This document shows, piece by piece, positions 37,210-48,817 of a stretch of DNA of 64,000 nucleotides (the first letter of the stretch is position 1; each line of letters begins with the position of its first letter). Source of the stretch: Membranipora membranacea (lineage: Eukaryota > Bryozoa > Gymnolaemata > Cheilostomatida > Membraniporidae); contig OU612066.1 of assembly GCA_914767715.1 (NCBI GenBank), positions 37,856,283 to 37,920,282 of the forward strand, written 5' to 3'. A model generated the notes under the pieces. The model saw only the letters and a list, made by a program, of their open reading frames with translations, was not told the DNA's origin and searched no databases. A program made the translations under genes and the position numbers.

Positions 37210-37588
37210 ACAATCACCATCAAGGGGTTGGAAGATTATATAGATTGCCTAGTCTGTCTCAATTGCTTTTCAAATAACCGAAGGACCTCGGAAGGAGCAG
37301 ACCACCTGGCAATACAGAATCTAATTTTCTTGCTGCTGGGTCTGATCCAGATCCGGTTCATAGCTGGGACACTGACAACCTTGAATCTCTGCTAAGAACC
37401 AGTTAACTAATATCTGAGCGGAGAGTTTAGGTAGCCATGAATTATGACTGTCCTCCATCAACTGTATCAACGGTATGTGCAAGATATTCGTTGATGTGTT
37501 TTTCACAATATAGGCAAACAAAACTTAAGCATTAGGTTTGTGTCATCTAGCCCGCATTTTCTGAAAAATAAATTAACAAACTGAAAGA

Positions 37589-37591
<3 letters not shown>

Positions 37592-37624
<33 letters not shown>
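37592..37624. repeat. TA dinucleotide microsatellite
   Basis: Uninterrupted TA repeat of about 16 units. Confidence 0.9.
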
Positions 37625-37625
<1 letters not shown>

Positions 37626-39982
37626 TGATGACACAGTCGAGCTGAAAAGAAACTTACTTTATAGCTGATCCCTGACGTAAATTTTTACATTAAAAATCAA
37701 ACCCACAGAATAGCTATGTAGGGTTAAAACAACTTTAGTTTACTCTGTGGTGGCGGAGTGACATTGCAAAAGTCAAGTATCTAGGCACATGGCCTTGATA
37801 CACAGCATTTTAAATATCTCTTGCCATCCATCGAGGGAACAAACTTGTTTTTATTATAGGGGAGTTGCTATGTCAAATGATCAGAGTGGTGTGCGGCCAA
37901 GTATTCAATCAATCCATTAAAAATTATGGATTTACATTGCATGTACAATAACATTGAATCCTAAGAGGTAATCCGGAAAATTCACTCACTCCACTGAACC
38001 AGTTAGTAAGCCGGTGTAATATCAATCAGAACAAAAGTGATATAATTATAATAAAAAAAATATGTTGGTAATAGTTTTCAAGGGTTAAAATATAGCATGG
38101 ATGGAACTTAGAACAAAATGGCATGGCTCAAGATAATGACACGGATAATGACTTAGATTAATGCTACTTTGAATAGTATTCAAAGTTTTAAACAAGGCTG
38201 CCAGAGCCAAAATTACCCTTAATCTGATATATAATAGTATAAATACTGATAATTTGGAGATTTACATAGGTGTCAATTTGTAAAGTGTCAGACCCTCTTT
38301 TCTAATTACTTTTTTTCCTGACAAGTCCTTCTCACAGAGTAAGAATATCCTTCTCATCTCCCTCTCATAATATTTAAGCCTTTAGTTTAATTATATAATA
38401 ACCAGCGACTTCGTGATAAAGTTGCAACTCTATCAAGCGTATTAAAAATAATACTCATAGTTTTTGATTCTATATGTTTAAAATCTGAGTATGGTCCTAA
38501 ATCATAGGACAATGAATTATGGAAGTTGCGTGTCAGAAATGTTATCTATCTATATTTATCTCACAATAAGCTTGACAGAGATTGAATGCTTGTCGGCAGC
38601 TTACTATTATTGTTAACGGCAATATTACAAAGATAATATAATATTGTCTCTAAAACACCATTTTCAATATAGATCACTCTCTACAGGGGTGTGGGTGTAA
38701 TTCAGTCAACAGTTATGGGTGTCAAAACATGGTCAATATCTCTGCACAGATTGGTATGTGATATCTTTTTTTCTGATATTATTTTAAAAGAGTATCTAGG
38801 ATAGTGCTGCTTATATGAGGGAGGGGGTGGGGGTTTGAGAGATGACTGATGAGGCTGAGAACCTTGCCTTGTTAGTCCATCACCTTACCTAAAATTGTAT
38901 GCATGGATTTAGTGGTTAAAACTACAGACCAATATCCATACTTCATCATCTTTGAAACAGAGAGAGTTGTTCCCTTCTTGGATACAGGTACTTGGACCCA
39001 TTGTACTCATGCCGCCCCCTGTACTCATTGTACAGGCTGAGGGGGCTTCCTTTTACTGCTTGTGGGGTGTGCAAACACATAGTGGACCTCCAGTGGACCT
39101 GCTAAGATGAATGGTGTGCCAGTACCAAATCAAGAATGACTGCCGGCACAGGAACGATCACAAGTCCGCACCCTCGACAAATAGACCACCCATGACTCCT
39201 AATTTTCTATATTTAGTCATTCATATTATACCCTGTCTAAAGAATCGCATCGAATCAGCAGTGTACCTCTCCACACTGTAGGAGGAAATATACACTTTCA
39301 TTATTTTAAATTTTTGTGTTAGCGACACATGAAGGTTAATATTTCTATGTGTTTGTAATCAACAATTGGAAATTTAGGAAAGTGACTTTGTGTCCAACAC
39401 CATAAGATCATCTGATTCTTATTGCAATGCAGAAAAAGAATAAAATTCACTACTAAAATGCTATCATTAAAAAGGTTGGAGAAGTTAACTGATAGATTGA
39501 CACAATAAAAAATTACTGAATAATGAATACTGGCTCAGGTATGACCACACCAGCACGAAGCCAAGCTCCCAGATAATTATCACTAAAATTACAGCAGCTC
39601 TTAGTTTGGGCTGTTTAGGTACTCCAGCTGCTTTATCTCATACATCATTGTTGTTCCAAGACATTGAGCAGAGGATTAATTGATTTTTCTGGCTTGAGCA
39701 AGAAAGAAACTATAGCCTATTATTAAGAAATAAAGCCTTTTCTAGAAAACTGAAATAAAAAAAAAAATAATATCTAGTACTAGGAAGGGTTCTTCCTTTC
39801 TCTATGCTTATAATTGTCTCAATTAGTCATCTATATTTGCCGGCAAAGCGACCACAATGTTCCAAACGAACAATAATTGTAATTTTTTTTCATATTGTTA
39901 TTAGTATGACGTGTGAGAGAATATCTTATTTATTTATTTATCCATCGATTGGCTTTTTACACTTGTCTGATTTTGATTTCAG

Positions 39983-42900
39983 AGATTTCTCATACTCTTC
40001 TTCTTTGTGACTTTCACTAATGGAGGTCTGGATTCTCTGGATCTCGAGGTTTGGACAAAGTTTGCTCGTGAAGGTCTGTACGGAGTTAGTGGTTATACAG
40101 ATTGTCTAATCCTAAATCACTGCAGCACCCCTCTGTCCACCCTACAGGAGATGATGAATGAGGTGTATGAAAACCTTGAGTTAAACGGAAATCCACCAAC
40201 CGTCTATCCATTACCCGGAAGTAAGTGAAAACATAGAGAATGTGTGACCGTGTCCAATGTGCCACCATGGTGTAAGCTATAACTCATCCCATGGTAGATG
40301 TGAACAAAGTTCTCTCAACCTCTTGTAAATTACTAAATAAATTCTGAAGCTGATTTGATATGAAGGAAGCTCCTGACCCTGCGTTGATTGAAGGAAGCTC
40401 CTGACCCCGCGTTGATATGAAGGAAGCTCCTGACCCCCGTTGATTGAAGGAAGCTCCTGACCCCGCGTTGATATGAAGGAAGCTCCTGACCCCGCGTTGA
40501 TTGAAGGAAGCTCCTGACCCCGCGTTGATTGAAAGAAGCTCCTGACCCCGCGTTCATCTAGTTACCCACAGAAGGAAGCTCCTGACCCCGCGTTCATCTA
40601 GTTACCCACAGAAGGAAGCTCCTGACCCTGCGTTGATCTAGTTACCCACAGATGGAAGCTCCTGACCCCGCGTTGATATGAAGGAAGCCCCTGACCCCGC
40701 GTTGATCTAGTTACCCACAGAAGGAAGCTCCTGACCCCGCGTTCATCTAGTTACCCACAGTATAATAATCATTTTTAAATGGAAACAGTAAAAGGTAAGA
40801 AAGCTACTTTGTATTCATATCAATGCCTCACCTTGCTGAGTAGAGTTTTGTATCAGATCATATTTTCATTGGATGGTTCACATGCAGCATTAGAGATAAC
40901 CTTTAAAATAAAAGCCGTAGCTGACATCTCTTCTGGTAACTGATTTTTTTATATATAGATGCCTGCCTAAGCAAAATCCCGCGAAACAAAGCTATATACT
41001 GCTCAATTATATAAAACTTGGATCGCTTCTCGGCCTATTGGCTAAGATCAAAGTGTCACTGCCAATGGCCGATTAGTGCTAGTTCAGTTTTGGCAGCTCG
41101 CTGCACACTTATGATTAGGATTTTCTAGGATGTATCACATTCCCAGTATGAGGATTAGGGCACCTTGCGTCCCTCTTTAGGGGCAGCCCAATCTTCTGTT
41201 TCTTAGCAAACAGCATTATATAAAACTTGGATCAATTTACACAAGATGACAATGACAGCGGGACATAATGATCGCACTTTGTTCAGTTCTTATCCCCTCT
41301 CTTATATTCCGTTAGTGAGTGGTCCTCGTCAGGCTTGAGAGGGAGAATTTACAAAAAATTTAGAATCAGTATGAATGAAGAGCCACACCTTTCCTACTCT
41401 TATAACTAATTTTTCGGTAACTGTAAATTGCTGAACAGGCTGAACATGCTGAACAGCTGAACAAAATTTCTCAGACTACTATTTATGCACAAGCCTGGAC
41501 AACTCCATATATTCTACTGGATACTTATTTTAAGTTAGCAATTGCCTTTGTTTCTTTCAATTATTTTATCCACAGTAAGTTTTTTGGGTATTTACACTTA
41601 GTGAATGGATGGTAGGAACCCCAACCCCCCTTCCCAAACACAGCTTGTCAAGACTGGCCATATGAAAGGATTGCATTGTGCTGGATAATATTTCTGGTTT
41701 CCTAAAATTTCCAGATTCCAGGCTTCATTTGCTTGCCCTCATTGATATGATTTTATGGATCAGTGGTAAAACCATAGATTTAAAAAACAGTATACTGTTT
41801 TTTAAATCTATGGGTAAAACACATAGCGTGGCTATTTGTGACAATATGCCATCAGTATAAGGCTTAGTGTCAGGACATAAATGAACTTAAAAATCTTGCA
41901 GCTTATACATTACGCATGATTGGAGTTCCAGTAACAACCTTAAAAAACTCAGGCAAGCGCCGCTTGACCAAAGTTTACGAGGGTCAGCTATAACAGATTC
42001 TGAACTTGTGGACAAATTAAAGATGAGAATTGCTGTCCAGCAACCATACATGAATAGCCATACGCCTGCTCAGGGTTAGATATGTACATGTAATATATAT
42101 CATTGATTGCTCTAAAACGAATATATTAGGTGCCAGCAGGAACTTAGTGACTCATAATTCTCACTAAATCATTTGGCTAGGAGGAATGTGTTTGAGAAGT
42201 TATAGTCAGCCACAAAAAAAAATACAAAAAATAATTCTAGTCTGAGAAATTCTGTTCAGCTGTTCAGTCTGTTCAGCCTGTTCAGCAATTTACAGTTACC
42301 GCTAATTTTTACCTGTAGAGACCTGTTCCTGTGATGTTGAGGTTTGTTTACCTGCTGGTGACTGTTGTGTTGACGTAGATACCCCTGAGTATAACAGTAC
42401 AATGAGACCTGTCTGTGTCACCCAGCGTAAGGGATTCAGGACCGCTTCTCCTTTCTATGTCTATCATGATTGCCCAGCAAGTTTTGAGAATGAAGATATC
42501 ATCGATCTTTGCAGGACACCAATAGATGAAGATTCTAGTAAACCAGGTAATGTGGTTTTGCTCCATCAGCACTTTTCTTCCCATCTGTATAAGGTAGTAG
42601 TTTGACCAAAACCTTCTCCTCTCCTCCCCCTGCTATTCATTGATTTGAGGTGCTTCATCTATTTTCGATTGTTCAGTGTCAGAGAATAATTAGAGTATCC
42701 ATGTCTACATGAAGAATAGGAAAATATTCTTGTCAAGATTTTTCTTTTACATAATTTTTTAAGGTTGAAGCTAAAATGGTTTTGGTCACAGTAAAGAGAA
42801 AATCTTGCCAGTGATCATTGTGCTTGTTTTGATAGACCTGCTCCACTGGATAGTCACATCAGACATCACAGGATCTACATATCGTAACATTTACTGCGCT

Positions 42901-45900
42901 GTCTGCCACAGGGAGTCCGTCAACAACATGCAGTTCTGGTCTGTTGATTTAGAATGTCCGACTTTTCGTGAGTCAACGACTGAGTCAGTTCTTCCGACAG
43001 ACTTGTCTGATGTACCGATAAGTGATAGTGAGCTGCTAGACTTCTACAACAGGTAACCATGTGCAAATTATAAATAAGATATTGAAAACTGGCTAGAGTG
43101 TAAAGTGTGCTCAGAAAGATGTGGTACTAGCAACAGGGAAATGGATCGCCCTCCAAGTGCTCACAATTGAGAATTTGCTTTTTGTTTGCGGTAATACCTT
43201 ATTAAATATCTATAAAAAATATTCCCTATTGGATCATGCCCAACCCAATTGCTACAATTTTGCTACAATTTGTATATTGTTAGTTTCTTAAGTGTTACGT
43301 CATGAAATATTATACACAATTACACGATTACCGCCTTATCATCTCCATCAGTACAATACTAATTCTGCATTGGAGGTCTCGGGTTCGAATCCCGCTGCAG
43401 TCTACTGACTACTGGGCTCATTGACGCCTCAGGGGTGCTCCGACCTGCCTGCAAACGAAGAGCCACTTGGCGCCGAAAATGGCAACAGCGCCCTTAATGC
43501 ACCTGTACTTCTCAGTCTTCGGACAGAGAAAAACTTGCGATTTTAACCCACATTAACACACATTTACATCAGTTTATACTCAATTACCATATGATTGAAG
43601 CGAGTGTAAAGTGTACTTTGAAGGGACAGGACTAGCTCGCCAATGTTTGATTACCGACATCATAGATGACTGCCCTGAGGACTACTTGGAACATGAGATC
43701 ATAGACAGGTGTATGAATGGTCCCCAGGCCCTTATCGAGAGTGTGTGGAGTGATAGTGGCCTTGCACTATGGTATAGAAACATATACTGTGCTGTTTGTA
43801 ACTCTGTAACAGACTTCAGTCCGCTTGTGTGCACAGAACCGATGGGTGAGTAGGTCTGTCCAAGCAGATCAAGGCAATATCATAGATGTTTTTAATGGCC
43901 TTATCCAACTGAAATTTAAATCGTTGAAACTCATGCACGATTTTTGTTAAGTGTTATAGTGTTGTGACTAGAATGATGCTGCATTATCTTCGATATTGCT
44001 TTCAGCGAACATGCAGTTGTTGGTACTTTTATCTCAAAGCCACCTTCCATTCCTGGACACTTGACTATGCAAATTCTGACCCAAGACGCTTTGAAAGCAA
44101 AGGAGATACTTTGATAAGTCTAAATTCAGAAGTCATCGTTTCCGATACGTAATCATTTCAGAATCAGCTTTGTGTCGGACCCAGAGTGTAGATTTATAGG
44201 AAATGACCTATGAGATGAGACCGAAGACAGTTATAAGTTACTGCCATAGACTTAATATATATAGTATATTAAGTCTATGGTTACTGCTAAAACTGTGACA
44301 TTACGTATAAAGATGTCTCATATTTATAGATAACTCGAAAAACTAATCACTGTTTGATCTTCTTGTAGGACGATTTGTGCACACTTCATTGAGAGTTTTG
44401 GTACAGCCATTTGGAGAGACATGCCAGGAGAAGCAGCATTGGATAGTGAAGCCTAACCCTGACTGTCCAGCTTTAGCTGAATCTCTCTCAACATGTGCCT
44501 ACAATGAGATATTTGACTGGGTGGAGAGAAAGTGTGTGGACCTATGTCCTGAGCCTCTGATACTGGAGGGCGGAGATTGTGTCACGTTGACAGTTCCTAA
44601 TACTCAATCTATAATAGAATCCCTAACCCCAACTCTGCGACAGGATACCACAAGGTCACAAACAATTGGTTCTCATTCTCAAAACTGGCAACCAAATAAC
44701 AAAACTGTGCAGAAATGTAAGCAGCGGAGTCATGAGCAGCTTGAGGATATTGTGTCTAGCTTCTCAGACTATGATAGTCTGTATCTATCAGCAGGTCTAC
44801 AGGTCACAGAGGTCAACTCATCAGAGGCTTACTGTGTAAGCTGCTCCTGGTATATCTATGATTGGAAGAATACAAGTGAAGGAGACTCTGAAGTTATAAC
44901 TTCAAACGGGGATAGATACTCCAGACCTTTTTATCATGAAGTGTTCCCTGGCTCTGTAGCAGTGTGTCGCTCAACAACTGAACAGACATTACTGGGTCAG
45001 ATATGCTCCTCAGTGGAAGCTACCGCCACTGCCATTATGTTGTTTGTATCAATAATCTGTCTATCAGTCATGGTGATAGTCTACAGTATCCTTCCTACAT
45101 TACACAACGTCCCAGGCTACATCGTCCTAAGTAAGGTGAGAGACAGGTTTAAATTCTAGAATGAGCAAGCAGTTTGTTTGCTGACTTTTGAACCAAGCTG
45201 GTGCCAGGGTGTCAGCACATACCTTCAACAGGCATCAAGTTTTATTTCACAGTTGTTTCTCTACAATACCAATCAGCCACCATAGCTCAGTGGCTAGAGC
45301 GCCTGTCTAGTAAACAGGAGGTCATGAGTTCAATCCTCATTGGTGGCTCAAATTTTGGAGGCACTATATTGGCAATGTTTGGGACAACTCCCTGGTTTAT
45401 TGAACCATCAATTTGTGGCAGCGGTAATATGGAGTTGTCTACCGCGTAGACATGATGAGATAACTTGTTAATTTTAAATGCAATGATTATTCTGGATCAT
45501 TTACCGGATAAATGGTAATCTGATAAGCCAGTTAAAAATCCCAAGACTAACATGAACTAACATATAGACTTGACATCAATTTTTATTTTAGGTGTCAGTC
45601 CTGTTAGCTAGTGAAATTCTCTTCCTATTGAGAGTTCCTGCAGAGAAAAATGCTATGGCATGTAAGATTGTAGCAGTGCTCACCCATTACAGCTTCTTGG
45701 CAGGATATTTCTGGTCAGTCTTATTTGCGTTTGAAATTATTCAAACAGTGCGATCCATGTATGCTGTCAACCAGAAATCCAAGAAAAAACTAGTCAAGTA
45801 AGTCGCAGGACACTTTCCAGTTATATGAGGCCTAGATTTAGTATAAGATTGTAGCAAGGAGATTATATATATATATATATATGGGTATAATGACGGATAG

Positions 45901-46620
45901 CTGGGATAGAATTTAACTAGATTTGTTCAAAATATATATCTATTTACATCATGTTATGTGATGTGTTAAAAATTGGGAACGATTGAGATGTCATTGGCCA
46001 GTTACTTTAAATTTATAATTATTCAGGGTACTCTTCTATTTCCTCTGTTTTCTTATCTAGGCAGCTCTATTCTTATTTCTAGGTATTCTGTGATCGGCTG
46101 GAGTCTGCCTTGGATACCAGTCGTCATAGCCTTAGTGACAGATAGGATCAGTCCACACTCAGAGCTGGCACCTCAGTACGGACTACCCCAATGCTGGTTT
46201 AACTCATCATATGGATTATATATATATTTCCTCATACCTTTAGCCTCGATGTTTGTAGCTAATGTCATAGGCTATGTGATTGTTATTGTGAGGTTTAGTG
46301 TGCTGGCCTATCAAGCACGAAGAGTGAGAAATTCTCACCACGAGAAGATAATTCTTGGTATCAAGTTGTTCTTTGCGTTCGGACTGCTGTGGGTGTTTGG
46401 TTTACTCTCAGCATTATTTCCAGGGAATGCAGCTATCGCCTGTATCTTCATCTTCTCTAATTCTTTAACTGGATCTCTCATGGCTGTGGTATTCCTGTGT
46501 AATAAATCTGTTTACAAGGCCATGACTAAATTACGAAGAGAAAGATCTTCTCGATCGTCTAAACCTACCAATCTAACACCCCAACATTCAAAGAATTCAT
46601 CCTCCCCCGCCTCTCACTGA
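39983..46620 (+). CDS. Methuselah-like seven-transmembrane receptor 1 (first exon unresolved)
   Basis: Exons: 39983-40220, 42319-42546, 42836-43052, 43601-43845, 44369-45135, 45592-45797, 46083-46620 (TGA); phases agree with receptors 2 and 3. The first listed exon starts with a hydrophobic signal-peptide stretch (RFLILFFFV), but an in-frame TGA precedes the acceptor, so the start Met must come from an upstream exon I cannot place. Next come a somatomedin-B-like module (CSC...CLPAGDCC) and two copies of a Cys module ending YRNIYCAVC. A membrane-proximal Cys-rich region follows. The 7TM core starts near SIICLSVMVIVYSIL; landmarks are NVPGYIVLSK after TM1, NQKSKKK before TM4, and FFAFGLLWVFGLLSA in TM6. 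The core resembles family B (adhesion/Methuselah) receptors. No GPS cleavage motif is visible. It is probably a plasma-membrane receptor; the ligand is unknown. Confidence 0.88.
40356..40760. repeat. minisatellite in receptor 1 intron, about 12 copies
   Basis: Core GAAGGAAGCTCCTGACCCCG repeats with two unit lengths, about 28 bp and about 40 bp. The longer form adds CTAGTTACCCACA. The mixed order of long and short units suggests unequal exchange. Confidence 0.9.
41006..41233 (+). mobile_element. U2 snRNA-headed SINE-like retroposon with 19-bp direct repeats
   Basis: From 41022 the sequence matches U2 snRNA from its first base (ATCGCTTCTCGG...GGCTAAGATCA) for about 35 nt with one substitution and one extra A, then diverges completely for about 155 nt. 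The unit is flanked by a 19-bp repeat starting ATTATATAAAACTTGG (41006-41024 and 41215-41233). The last three bases of the left copy overlap the U2 start. Long direct repeats are the hallmark of LINE-mediated retroposition. There is no poly(A) tail, no Sm site or branch-recognition region, so it is not a functional U2 gene. SINEs with snRNA heads (SINEU) are known in other animals. Confidence 0.8.
41772..41813. mobile_element. 42-bp perfect palindrome with 6-bp direct repeat GTAAAA
   Basis: Ends CCATAGATTTAA and its inverse; perfect 21+21 palindrome. GTAAAA at 41766-41771 and 41814-41819. One of four such insertions. It lies in a receptor 1 intron. Confidence 0.75.
43375..43560 (+). mobile_element. 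probable truncated tRNA-derived SINE
   Basis: Contains a perfect Pol III B box (GGTTCGAATCC) in a T-arm context (CGGGTTCGAATCCCG), followed by GC-rich non-coding sequence unlike the AT-rich surroundings. The A-box half is missing or too diverged. It lies in the receptor 1 intron between 43052 and 43601. Boundaries are approximate. Confidence 0.45.
44244..44280. mobile_element. 37-bp palindrome with 6-bp direct repeat TTACTG
   Basis: Arms CCATAGACTTAATATA (16 bp, perfect) with a 5-nt centre. TTACTG at 44238-44243 and 44281-44286. Same family as 41772-41813. Confidence 0.75.
45276..45348 (+). tRNA. tRNA-Thr (anticodon AGU)
   Basis: The cloverleaf is complete: acceptor GCCACCA/TGGTGGC, D arm GCTC/GAGC, anticodon arm CCTGT-CTAGTAA-ACAGG with anticodon AGT, 5-nt variable loop, T arm ATGAG-TTCAATC-CTCAT, discriminator T. 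All stems pair. A TTTT Pol III terminator follows within about 10 nt. It sits on the sense strand inside the receptor 1 intron 45136-45591. The intact structure favours a real gene over a SINE head. Confidence 0.9.
45867..45882. repeat. AT microsatellite
   Basis: Short AT repeat in the last intron of receptor 1. Confidence 0.7.
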
Positions 46621-48817
46621 GCTTTACTCATTTTCTAGTAGCGTAACGCTTGATGTTTTGTTTTCGATGATTTCCCTGTAAATTCTCTATGATCTATGAA
46701 AAACAACGAATAATCATGAAATCCTCTCGTGAGTTTTTAACCCAACTTCAGTATTACCCCAACGACTATACCTTGTAGTCAGACAGCGATACCCTTTATC
46801 GAGAATGTTATGCGATCTCATTCACTGAGCGTTCATTGTTTTTGTAGTTATATGTTATAGTGATTTGTGACTTATTATAACACTTCAGTTTTAAAGGCAT
46901 TAATAAAATCTGGAATTGAAATTTCAACTGACACATAGTTTTATGAAAATAATGATATCAGAAACAAAATAAATTCCAGTATTATTCACAGTCATTTAGC
47001 CAAACTATTTGAGTTTTCATTGAGATAAAGATGCGACAAACAGCATTTTGAGGGCCCTGCTGATTGGGGGGTTTGTTGAAGTGCCACGAGATACTATCTT
47101 TACTAGACATGATTATAATTATACATTGGTAGGAAGATTGCATAATCACTCTAAAATTGTTCAATAAATTACTAAAAGCAATCTGAAGTTCTTTCTGCAC
47201 TGATTCAGTACTATTAAAGACTCAGTGTTGCTCACTTGCTTACTAACTTACTTGCTCACTAACTTATAGGCCTACTTCCCAATCAATTATCTCATCACCT
47301 AATGGCTGATCAAAAATTCTTATGAGGAAAGTACATTCTATATGTGCTGAATGAACAATTAATATGTTTGATATAAATACCCCCCCCCCCCCCCCGGACC
47401 ACACCAATAGAATAATGGAAAGTTAAGTTGGCAATTATTTCACTGTTTTTGACATGTTGGACCTATATCAGAATTTTGTGGCAGATCTTTCTCCTTTGTT
47501 GATTGATTGATTTGTATTTTTACATACGATATCATGGCGAGGAAGTTGTCCTAACATAGCTCACCTAAGATCTGTGGCCCCCTTACTATGCCACCCTTAA
47601 AATACTAACATTGCTCAGTGTTTCATGCTAATAATCTCTGAGTGAGCTAAGATTATTATGTATGACACACAGAGCCCTGTCATCATTGTGTTCAGGGCTT
47701 TGTATGGAAAAGATCTACCTTAATCATCCTTATGACGTCAATAATATTTGGGCTTCAAGATTGCAAATAGGAAAGTGGTTTGAACGATTTGACTAAAAGG
47801 GTTTGAATATCACGTGCTTCGTTAATACCAGGTAGGTAGCTAAGGTGTGGTCCCACAATGTAATGAGATGAAACGAGAACTGGTAAGTTGTTTTTCATTC
47901 TTTAATTTGCCTTAACATGTGAACATAAGAGAATAACAGAGAAATCTACTCATAGATAGATAACATAGGATCTAAACTTTTCGATAACCATTATTTTAGA
48001 GGGGGGGAGGGCTGACTGGCTGGTTTTTATGGGAATTTGAATCCCGGTCAGTATTACGAGTAGGTACTGTATTCTCATCTGTTGCTCAACAATTTAAAAG
48101 ATAGCAAGATAAAGGAGCGCTCTTTGGCTAGATTAACAGGTGTCCTGCTACTGCTTACAATCTCTGCTTGCTCGTAGACGTCGAGCTGGCGCCCAACTGT
48201 CACTTATTCAAGCCTGTTATACCAATGGCTGTAGTGAATATTTGTGTGTCGTATCATGGTAAATCATACCACAGCTATGTAAAATCTTGTATGTCTAGAT
48301 GCACTCTCAGACTCGACCATCAGCTACCATCACAACAGTCGGTAAATCCTTATAATCCTACTGAATATCTACTTTATGACACCCTTCATGTCACAGAACA
48401 TATTTTTTTATCAAAGTAAATACATGACTTGTATTTGCTGAAGCCCATAAAAAAACCTATTCGTGACAGTCTGTTATAATAATTTTGGTATCAGCAAAAT
48501 CTTGACGGCATAGCTAGGTCATCGCTGGTACTTTCAGCAAACAATTATCTCTTGTTTATATGGAAGAGAGATTATACAATATCCCCTGACATGAGGTGAT
48601 TATATTAACAGAGAGACGTGTAATCATCATTAGAGTGAAGTCCCAACAATGTCAACAACAATTTTAGGATTTGTATTGCAACTGGCTTGCAGATGTTGTT
48701 TACATGTATTACATGATGGTGTCTTATTTTGAGTCAAAAGGTTGATCAAACTTATATTCTTTACAGTAGCCAGAACTGCCTTAGCTTTCACCTGGAATGA
48801 TACACAGTGAAATAAAA
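46621..48817. other. spacer between receptors 1 and 2
   Basis: Holds the receptor 1 3' UTR with a poly(A) signal at 46902-46907, a poly-C run at about 47381-47396, and otherwise AT-rich DNA. No gene seen. Confidence 0.6.
46902..46907 (+). terminator. candidate poly(A) signal of receptor 1
   Basis: AATAAA about 280 bp after the stop codon. Confidence 0.5.

Larger units (their letters stand above)
37045..39982. other. intergenic region between PRPP synthetase and receptor 1
   Basis: Divergent gene starts on either side. Contains a palindromic repeat at 37133-37209, a TA microsatellite at about 37592-37624 and a fragment at 37743-37800 similar to the hairpin at 55605. No gene seen, but the first exon of receptor 1 probably lies in the right half. 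Confidence 0.6.

Noticed and set aside
41022-41213. Functional U2 snRNA gene
   Set aside because: Only the first 35 nt match U2; the branch-recognition region and Sm site are missing, and long direct repeats flank it.
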